Shown: piece by piece, positions 23,464 to 28,329 of the stretch
Numbering within the stretch: the stretch's first letter is position 1
Layout of the letters: each line of letters starts with the position of its first letter
Assembly: GCF_938031315.1 (NCBI RefSeq)
Contig: NZ_CALHHT010000380.1
Location: 1-28,329 of the forward strand
Source: an uncultured Campylobacter sp.
GTDB taxonomy: Bacteria; Campylobacterota; Campylobacteria; Campylobacterales; Campylobacteraceae
DNA length: 28,329 nt
Direction of reading: 5' to 3'
The notes under the pieces: generated by a model
The model's database searches: none
Told to the model about the DNA's origin: nothing
The model's input: the letters and a program-made list of their open reading frames with translations, nothing else
Translations under genes and position numbers: made by a program

Positions 23464-24458
23464 TTTTGCTCGTTTGAAGAAATTTCGCTTTCTATCGCGG
23501 AGTTGATTTTAGAATCTGCAAATTTAAGCGCTTGAAAGATCGCGTTTTTAACGGCTTTCGGGGTACTTTTGCCGTGGCTTATGATGACGCATTCTTTGAC
23601 GCCTAAAAGCGGCGCACCGCCGTATTCATCGTAATCTGTGCTTTTCTTGATAATTTTAAAAACGCGCTTCATCAAGATGGAGCCAGCGATGGCGATCGGG
23701 GATTTTTTAGTTTCGTTTTTAATAAGTTTGCCGATAGCGCTTGCGACACCTTCGCTGGATTTTAGCATAATGTTGCCTATAAATCCGTCGCACACGACCA
23801 CGTCTACCGAGCCGTCAAAAATTTGATTGCCTTCTACATTACCGATAAAATTTTGCATCTTCTTAAGCATATGAAAGGTTTCTTTTGTTACCTCGTTGCC
23901 TTTACTATCCTCCTCGCCGTTGGATAATAAGCCGATGCGTGGCGCGTTTAAACCCATAATCTCCTTGGCATATGCTTCGCCCATAATCGCGAATTGAAAC
24001 AAATTCTCTGGCTTGCAATCCACATAAGCGCCCACATCCAGCACGAGCGTGCGTCCGCCTATGGAATTTGGCATCAGCGTGGCGATTGCGGGGCGCAGGA
24101 TGCCTTTTAGTCTGCCTATGCGAAGCGTAGCAAGACTCATCGTAGCGCCGCTATGTCCTGCCGATACCACGGCTTTGCAAGTGCCGCTTTTTACCAGATC
24201 GACCGCCTTAAAGATGCTGCTTTCTTTGCGCTTAAGCGCGTCCGTCGCGCCCTCTTTCATCTCGAAAACTTCGCTTGCAGCTACGTAAGTGATATATTTC
24301 TCAAAGCCTTGATCTTGTGGAATAAAAGGCTTGATTTGCGCTTCGTCGCCTACCAAAAACGCATTAAATTTACGCTCTCGCAGCGCATCTACGACTCCGT
24401 TTATTATCGGCTCGCAGCCGAAATCACCGCCCATCGCGTCTATAGCAACGGAAATCAT
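23460..24458 (-). CDS. plsX: Phosphate acyltransferase PlsX
   Basis: A 332-residue peripheral-membrane enzyme that converts acyl-ACP to acyl-phosphate, the substrate of PlsY. Family blocks are the N-terminus SVAIDAMGGDFG, VSAGHSGATMSLA, RPAIATLMPN, LDVGAYVDCKPENLFQFAIM, LLSNGEEDSKGNEVTKE, VDVVVCDGFIGNIMLKSSEG and the C-terminal YGGAPLLGVKECVIISHGKS. Length is normal. It starts four bases after the rpmF stop and overlaps fabH by four bases, so rpmF, plsX and fabH are translationally linked. Confidence 0.97.
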   Translation of the reverse strand: MISVAIDAMGGDFGCEPIINGVVDALRERKFNAFLVGDEAQIKPFIPQDQGFEKYITYVAASEVFEMKEGATDALKRKESSIFKAVDLVKSGTCKAVVSAGHSGATMSLATLRIGRLKGILRPAIATLMPNSIGGRTLVLDVGAYVDCKPENLFQFAIMGEAYAKEIMGLNAPRIGLLSNGEEDSKGNEVTKETFHMLKKMQNFIGNVEGNQIFDGSVDVVVCDGFIGNIMLKSSEGVASAIGKLIKNETKKSPIAIAGSILMKRVFKIIKKSTDYDEYGGAPLLGVKECVIISHGKSTPKAVKNAIFQALKFADSKINSAIESEISSNEQK

Positions 24459-24462
24459 CGGA

Positions 24463-24609
24463 TTAATATTCGCCCGTAGTTTTGTTTATTCTATGCGGAA
24501 TTTTCCAGCTTCCGTCTTTATCTTTGACGGGGATCGGAAGGGTCACTTTGTAGTGAGTGCGTCTTTTCGCCGCACGAGTTTTACTAACTCTTCGCTTTGG
24601 AACTGCCAT
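24463..24609 (-). CDS. rpmF: Ribosomal protein bL32
   Basis: A 48-residue protein of the large ribosomal subunit. The N-terminus MAVPKRRVSKTRAAKRRTHY is the standard bL32 opening, followed by KVTLPIPVKDKDGSWKIPHR and the C-terminus INKTTGEY. No zinc-binding cysteine pair is present, so this is the cysteine-free form of L32. It begins at the ATG at 24609 behind a good AAGGAGA ribosome site, 18 bases after the DUF177 gene, and ends four bases before plsX. The position in a DUF177-rpmF-plsX-fabH run is conserved across bacteria and supports the call. Confidence 0.97.
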   Translation of the reverse strand: MAVPKRRVSKTRAAKRRTHYKVTLPIPVKDKDGSWKIPHRINKTTGEY

Positions 24610-24627
24610 TTTTTCTCCTTTATAAAT

Positions 24628-24981
24628 TTAGTTCTTGCATTCTTCGCAATAAAAATAGTCGCTTTTGAAAGCTTCCGTTTCGCTTCTTAAAATTTCATCC
24701 AGATCAACTTCGGCGCCGAAAAACTCCATAACGTCTAAGCTTTCGTGCCTTTCGTCGTTAAAAACGCCTTCGCTTAAAAGCAAATTTACGCTCTCGTTTA
24801 CGTCAAGATCAAATTCTTTGCCGCAGCGGTCGCAAATGTATGGAATTTTGCCCTTAATTTCGCCCTTGCACTCGATAAACTTAGAGTCTTTTCGTTTTAA
24901 ATTTCCGCTAAGCTTAAGCCCGTCCCTCGAAATTTCAAACGGCACGGGCGATGCGGAAATTTTAGCAAAAGCGATCTTCAC
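24628..24981 (-). CDS. DUF177/YceD-family protein
   Basis: A 117-residue protein of the DUF177 (YceD) family, which in many bacteria precedes rpmF and has been linked to 23S rRNA accumulation. Two CxxC pairs, Cys50/Cys53 in YICDRCGKEF and Cys112/Cys115 in YCEECKN at the C-terminus, may bind zinc. The acidic middle DVMEFFGAEVDLDEILRSE is the family core. The start codon is GTG at 24981, nine bases after the ndk stop. The upstream ribosome site is weak, which suggests coupling to ndk translation. Function in Campylobacter is not known. Confidence 0.85.
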   Translation of the reverse strand: MKIAFAKISASPVPFEISRDGLKLSGNLKRKDSKFIECKGEIKGKIPYICDRCGKEFDLDVNESVNLLLSEGVFNDERHESLDVMEFFGAEVDLDEILRSETEAFKSDYFYCEECKN

Positions 24982-24990
24982 GCGGCACTC

Positions 24991-25404
24991 TTAGCAAATT
25001 TCTCTTTTTGCAAAGAAAAATGCGATCTCGGTTTTTGCGTTTTCTAGGCTGTCGCTGCCGTGAACGGCGTTAGCGTCGATGCTGTCCGCAAAGTCCGCTC
25101 TGATCGTGCCTTTATCGGCTTTTTTCGGATCGGTAGCGCCCATTAGCGCGCGATTTTTAGCTACGGCATCGTCGCCTTCAAGCACCATTACGAGCACCGG
25201 GCCGCTAGTCATAAACTCAATCAGATCCTTATAAAAAGGGCGGTCTTTGTGAATTTCATAAAATTTACCCGCATCTTCGGCGCTTAGGCATAATTTTTTA
25301 GCCGCTGCAATTCTTAGTCCGTGGCTTTCAAAACGATCGATAATTTTGCCGATAACGCCCTTTTTAACGGCATCAGGCTTAATAATAGAAAGCGTTTGCT
25401 GCAT
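24991..25404 (-). CDS. ndk: Nucleoside diphosphate kinase
   Basis: A 137-residue cytosolic enzyme that balances nucleoside triphosphates through a phosphohistidine. The catalytic residue is His115 in the NAVHGSDS signature. Also seen are the N-terminus TLSIIKPDAVKKGVIGKI, the RPFYKDLIEFM block and GATDPKKADKGTIRADF. Length is the family norm. The ATG at 25404 follows a TAAGGAG ribosome site and a TACAAT -10 box. It heads the run with DUF177, rpmF, plsX and fabH, so it may be the promoter-proximal gene of that operon. Confidence 0.97.
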   Translation of the reverse strand: MQQTLSIIKPDAVKKGVIGKIIDRFESHGLRIAAAKKLCLSAEDAGKFYEIHKDRPFYKDLIEFMTSGPVLVMVLEGDDAVAKNRALMGATDPKKADKGTIRADFADSIDANAVHGSDSLENAKTEIAFFFAKREIC

Positions 25405-25429
25405 ATAATCTCCTTAAAGTGAAAGGCGG

Positions 25430-25435
25430 ATTGTA
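25430..25435 (-). promoter_or_regulatory. -10 element for ndk operon
   Basis: TACAAT on the minus strand (TCGATACAATCC), 26 bases upstream of the ndk ATG. No clear -35. Confidence 0.4.
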
Positions 25436-25476
25436 TCGAAAAATAGGTTAAAATTTATTTAAGGATTGAATGAATT

Positions 25477-25506
25477 AAAATTCCGCGCATTTGATCGCGG
25501 AATTTT
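25477..25506 (-). terminator. Terminator of fdxA
   Basis: AAAATTCCGCG at 25477-25487 pairs perfectly with CGCGGAATTTT at 25496-25506 around an eight-base loop. It begins six bases past the fdxA stop and, read on the minus strand, ends in TTTTAATT. It also insulates the ndk operon. Confidence 0.75.
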
Positions 25507-25511
25507 ATCTG

Positions 25512-25796
25512 CTAAGCGAATACCGGGGTATCTCCGCTGCGTAGATCCGCGCCTATACTATCCCTGCTAGGTTGACCCGCTACTATATCGCTCCAGACGA
25601 TACAGCCGTCGGTCGGACAGGCGCTAGCGCAAGCCGGCTCGTCGTTGTAGCCGACGCACTCGACGCATTTATCGGCATATACGTAGTAACTGTCCTCGCC
25701 GCTTGGGTTATCGCTATCGTCAACGATCGCATTTACCGGGCACTCGTCAATGCATGAGCCGCAGCTAATGCAAATATCGGTGATTTTTACAGCCAT
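25512..25796 (-). CDS. fdxA: Ferredoxin FdxA, 2[4Fe-4S]
   Basis: A 94-residue cytosolic ferredoxin with two cluster motifs: Cys9, 12, 15 and 19 (C-x2-C-x2-C-x3-CP) and Cys44, 47, 56 and 60 (C-x2-C-x8-C-x3-CP). Cys65 is extra. The C-terminal tail after the second motif (DIVAGQPSRDSIG) is longer than in YfhL. I chose the ATG at 25796, which has an AAGGAGA ribosome site, over an upstream in-frame ATG at 25877 that would add a hydrophobic leader with no ribosome site. It is divergent from the peroxiredoxin gene. In C. jejuni the same divergent pair is known, with fdxA induced by iron and needed for aerotolerance, so the same role is likely here. Confidence 0.93.
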   Translation of the reverse strand: MAVKITDICISCGSCIDECPVNAIVDDSDNPSGEDSYYVYADKCVECVGYNDEPACASACPTDGCIVWSDIVAGQPSRDSIGADLRSGDTPVFA

Positions 25797-25852
25797 TGTT
25801 TCTCCTTTATCAAAAAATGAAGTGTGATGATAACATACTAAATTTAAAAAAT

Positions 25853-25871
25853 GATAAAATTTAATATTATC
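25853..25871. promoter_or_regulatory. Fur-box-like palindrome between fdxA and ahpC
   Basis: GATAAAATTTAATATTATC matches the 19-base classical Fur consensus at 13 positions, including both outer arms (GATAA and TTATC). It lies 57 bases upstream of the fdxA start and 107 bases upstream of the peroxiredoxin start. Campylobacter Fur and PerR sites differ somewhat from the E. coli box, so it may serve either regulator. Confidence 0.45.
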
Positions 25872-25936
25872 GAACAAATAAATTTTATTATATAGAAATT
25901 TTCATCAAATTTCAGCAAATATAAAGTTTTAAAATG

Positions 25937-25942
25937 TATAAT
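25937..25942 (+). promoter_or_regulatory. -10 element for ahpC
   Basis: A perfect TATAAT preceded by AATG (an extended -10, AATGTATAAT), 35 bases upstream of the ATG at 25978, which has an AAGGAG ribosome site. Confidence 0.6.
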
Positions 25943-25977
25943 CGCCATCATAAATTTTATTAACAAGGAGAAATAAC

Positions 25978-26574
25978 ATGGTAGTAACCAATAAAGCCGT
26001 TGATTTTACGGCAACTGCGGTTTTAGGCAACAACGAAATAGTTGAGGATTTCAACCTCTATAAAAATATCGGCGAAAAAGGCGCAGTCGTATTCTTTTAT
26101 CCAAAAGATTTTACCTTCGTCTGCCCGAGCGAGATCATCGCATTCGATCACAGATATCAAGATTTCAAATCCAAAGGTATCGAAGTTATCGGCGTTAGCT
26201 GCGATAGCGAATTTACGCATCTTGCATGGAAAAATACTCCGGTAAACGCAGGCGGTATCGGCAAAGTGCAGTTCCCGCTAGTTTCGGATATCACAAAAGA
26301 TATCGCACGCAGCTTCGACGTGCTGTTCGGCAACGCCGTAGCGCTTCGCGGCAGCTTCCTACTTGACAAAGACGGCACCGTCCGCCACGCCGTCATCAAC
26401 GACCTGCCGCTCGGCAGAAACATCGACGAGATGCTAAGAATGGTCGATACGATGCTATTTACAAACGAGCACGGCGAGGTCTGCCCTGCAGGCTGGCAAA
26501 AAGGCGATGCGGGTATGAAAGCAAGCCCTAAAGGCGTCGCAGAGTATCTAGATAAAAACGCGAACAATCTATAA
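25978..26574 (+). CDS. ahpC: 2-Cys peroxiredoxin (AhpC/TSA family)
   Basis: A 198-residue cytosolic thiol peroxidase that reduces hydrogen peroxide and alkyl hydroperoxides. The peroxidatic cysteine is Cys49 in FYPKDFTFVCPSEI, and the resolving cysteine is Cys169 in HGEVCPAGWQKG. A GGIG segment (92-95) stands at the place of the GGLG motif of over-oxidation-sensitive enzymes, but the C-terminus YLDKNANNL has no YF motif, so a robust enzyme is expected. It is a typical dimer-forming 2-Cys type. No AhpF gene is adjacent, so thioredoxin or another donor is likely. It is divergent from fdxA, as in C. jejuni, with a Fur-like site between, and is followed by a terminator. Confidence 0.95.
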   Translation: MVVTNKAVDFTATAVLGNNEIVEDFNLYKNIGEKGAVVFFYPKDFTFVCPSEIIAFDHRYQDFKSKGIEVIGVSCDSEFTHLAWKNTPVNAGGIGKVQFPLVSDITKDIARSFDVLFGNAVALRGSFLLDKDGTVRHAVINDLPLGRNIDEMLRMVDTMLFTNEHGEVCPAGWQKGDAGMKASPKGVAEYLDKNANNL

Positions 26575-26607
26575 ATCTCGCATTAGTTTCATTTCAAAAA
26601 AATCCTG

Positions 26608-26645
26608 AAATTCCGCCACTAAATTTAAAAGGCGGCGGAATTTTT
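26608..26645 (+). terminator. Rho-independent terminator of ahpC
   Basis: AAATTCCGCC at 26608-26617 pairs with GGCGGAATTT at 26634-26643, and the second arm runs into a T5 tract. It lies 34 bases past the ahpC stop. Confidence 0.8.
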
Positions 26646-26764
26646 AAAATTTCCAAATTTACTAAATTTTAAAATTCCATCCGCCATCGCCTCTTTAAAT
26701 TTCAAAATTTAAATTCTAAAATTTATCGCTAAATTTAAACGATAAAATTTAGCAAGCAAATTAT

Positions 26765-26789
26765 AGTTTAAACTACCTTTGGGTAGAAT
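26765..26789 (+). promoter_or_regulatory. Promoter of the M16 peptidase gene with overlapping palindromes
   Basis: A -10-like TAGAAT at 26784-26789 lies 27 bases before the ATG at 26816. Overlapping it is the inverted repeat CTACC-TTTG-GGTAG (26773-26786), and next to that the perfect palindrome AGTTTAAACT (26765-26774). The pair could be an operator, but no regulator is known. Confidence 0.35.
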
Positions 26790-26815
26790 TCCGAGTTTTG
26801 ATATCAAGGAGAATT

Positions 26816-28329
26816 ATGAAAAAATTTATACTCTTTATCTCGGCGATTCTTTGCCTTCTAAGCTCAGCTAACGCCGCTCTAGATCCCGCCACTCCGCTTA
26901 AATTTGACGAAAACGTCGTGCGCGGCGAGCTTGCAAACGGCGTAAAATTTTATATCCTCAAAAACGACGTGCCGAAAAAAAGCGCGCTTTTTTACCTCAA
27001 CGTAGCCGCGGGTAGCGTCGATGAAAATGATGACGAGCAGGGGCTTGCGCACTTCGTCGAACATATGGCTTTCAACGGCAGCGAGCACTTCGATAAAAAC
27101 GAGCTAGTTCATACCTTGCAGCGCCTGGGAGTAAAATTCGGCGCCGATCTAAACGCGCAAACGGGCTTTGAAAACACCACCTACAATATCCAAGCCCAGG
27201 TTAATGACGAGACGCTAAAGGACGTATTTTTGGTGCTGCAAGATTACGCGGGCGGCGTTAAATTTGACGAAAACGAAACGCAAAAGGAAAAGGGCGTCAT
27301 CCTAGAAGAAGCAAAAAAAGGCTTTGAGAGGCGGTTTTATGAAAAGCGCGCCACATATTTATACCCTAATTCCATATTTTCCAGACGCTTTCCGATCGGA
27401 CAAAATGAAATCATCAAAAGCGCCACCGGCGAGCAACTAAAAAAATTCTATGCGCGTAACTACCTTCCTAGCGCCATTAGCATCATAGTCGTGGGCGACG
27501 TAAACGTTGAGCAGATTAAAAACCTAATCAAACAAAATTTTAGCTCTCTTTCTGCGCACGGCGAAAAAATCCCGCGCGATCTTAGCCTACGCCCATTTGA
27601 AGGCGGGCTAGCAAGCACCGTAGAGCCCGAGCTCGGCACTAATGTCGCTAGCGTGCTTTACGCAGGCAAATATGAGCCGCTAAGAAGCTACGGTGCGCTT
27701 AAAAATGAGTGGCTGCAAGCCTACGTATCGAGGCTGATGGAGCTTGGATACGACGCGATGAATGTGAATGCCAAAATTCCGCTTAAAGCCTATTTCGGCT
27801 CGGACGATCTGTTTAAAAACCGCAGACTATACAGCATAAGCGCGAATATTTTTAATTTCGACGCCAACGCCACATTAAGTAGTCTTTTTAGCGCGATCAA
27901 AGGGGTACGCGAACACGGATTTAACAATGACGATTTTGATAGCGTTAAGGCGGAATTTAAACATCAAGTGCAAGCCGATCTACTTAAAAACGATACGCAA
28001 AGTGCGCAAATAGGGGCATTACTTGATTTCGTACAAAACGGCAATGTAAAGCTTAGTAAGCAAGACGAGCACGATCTAAGCCTCAAGGCCTTAAAAGAAA
28101 TAACGCTAACAGATGTTAATAAATTTTTCTCAAAGATAACGGATGGAGCGAGATTTACAGAGATTATCTCGGCAAAGGATTTGGGCATTAGCCAAAAAGA
28201 TGCGGAGCTGCTCTACGAAAAAGCGCTGCCGTTTAATTTCGCTGCTTCGAAGCTTACTTCCAAGCAACTTGCGGGAGCAGATTTAAAAGAGGCGGAATTT
28301 AAAGCGCAAAAAGGCGCTAGCGGCACTGA
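26816..28329 (+). CDS. M16-family zinc metallopeptidase, secreted (3' end beyond window)
   Basis: The first 504 residues of a pitrilysin/insulinase-type peptidase. The N-terminus MKKFILFISAILCLLSSANA is a good signal peptide with likely cleavage after Ala20, so it acts in the periplasm or outer membrane. The inverted zinc motif HFVEH is at 79-83, with zinc ligands His79 and His83 and catalytic Glu82. The third ligand is expected in EKGVILEE (158-165). FPIGQNEIIKSATGEQLKKFY and SIIVVGDVNVEQI are family blocks of the first half, and the second, inactive-type half begins at about residue 250. The ATG has an AAGGAGA ribosome site. No stop occurs in frame before the edge: the terminal TGA is out of frame. 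The substrate is unknown. Confidence 0.92.
   Translation, partial: MKKFILFISAILCLLSSANAALDPATPLKFDENVVRGELANGVKFYILKNDVPKKSALFYLNVAAGSVDENDDEQGLAHFVEHMAFNGSEHFDKNELVHTLQRLGVKFGADLNAQTGFENTTYNIQAQVNDETLKDVFLVLQDYAGGVKFDENETQKEKGVILEEAKKGFERRFYEKRATYLYPNSIFSRRFPIGQNEIIKSATGEQLKKFYARNYLPSAISIIVVGDVNVEQIKNLIKQNFSSLSAHGEKIPRDLSLRPFEGGLASTVEPELGTNVASVLYAGKYEPLRSYGALKNEWLQAYVSRLMELGYDAMNVNAKIPLKAYFGSDDLFKNRRLYSISANIFNFDANATLSSLFSAIKGVREHGFNNDDFDSVKAEFKHQVQADLLKNDTQSAQIGALLDFVQNGNVKLSKQDEHDLSLKALKEITLTDVNKFFSKITDGARFTEIISAKDLGISQKDAELLYEKALPFNFAASKLTSKQLAGADLKEAEFKAQKGASGT

Noticed and set aside
25797..25877. An N-terminal extension of fdxA from an ATG at 25877
   Set aside because: No ribosome site, it runs through the promoter and Fur-like site, and family members begin at the ATG at 25796.
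28327..28329. The terminal TGA as the stop of the M16 peptidase gene
   Set aside because: It is out of frame with the ATG at 26816. The frame is still open at the window edge, and the protein should continue.

Overview
The window looks like chromosome from a campylobacterium, probably one of the higher-GC oral Campylobacter species such as the C. gracilis, C. rectus or C. showae group. The genus call rests on three things: a response regulator of the CosR/HP1043 type, a divergent fdxA/ahpC peroxiredoxin pair like that of C. jejuni, and spacers full of AAATTT words between G+C-rich genes. The species is inferred and could not be tested. I see no rRNA, tRNA, CRISPR array, prophage or intact insertion sequence. 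Almost everything is core metabolism and housekeeping, with several operons and five long gene-free spacers.

Layout. 1-800 (minus): a small unknown protein followed by a HAD phosphatase cut by the window edge. 995-3603 (plus): a sulfur operon of O-acetylhomoserine sulfhydrylase, an Rrf2 repressor without cluster-binding cysteines, and cysteine synthase. 3604-4307: gene-free, with a low-complexity tract and a long hairpin. 4308-5866 (plus): rarA and a MmcQ/YjbR protein. 6173-7309 (plus): a second gamma-family PLP enzyme (MetB/MetC type). 7733-10549 (minus): polA with a glycine/serine-rich linker. 10694-12533 (plus): a three-gene cluster of a DUF2249-like protein, a polytopic protein related to heme-copper oxidase subunit I, and a DUF59 iron-sulfur protein. 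12534-13434: gene-free, holding a degenerate tandem repeat of about 20 bp.

13435-20478 (minus): read in transcription order, a HerA-like ATPase (DUF853), plsY, folB, a CosR-type response regulator, an overlapping histidine kinase, a ferredoxin and a Ppx/GppA phosphatase. 20574-21497 (plus): a divergent MetF-like protein. 21498-22464: gene-free. 22465-25404 (minus): ndk, DUF177, rpmF, plsX and fabH, the usual ribosome/fatty-acid/phospholipid cluster, including the 48-residue L32 gene. 25512-25796 (minus) and 25978-26574 (plus): divergent fdxA and a 2-Cys peroxiredoxin, with a Fur-box-like palindrome between them. 26816-end (plus): a secreted M16 zinc peptidase that runs off the window.

How the genes work together. 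The sulfur operon makes homocysteine and cysteine, and its Rrf2 protein probably senses cysteine supply as CymR does. The second PLP enzyme offers a transsulfuration route. FabH, PlsX and PlsY belong to one phospholipid pathway. The items most worth following are the DUF2249/oxidase-like/DUF59 cluster, which resembles sets seen near nitric-oxide-response genes, and the CosR-type regulator that here keeps its phosphoacceptor aspartate and is paired with a kinase.
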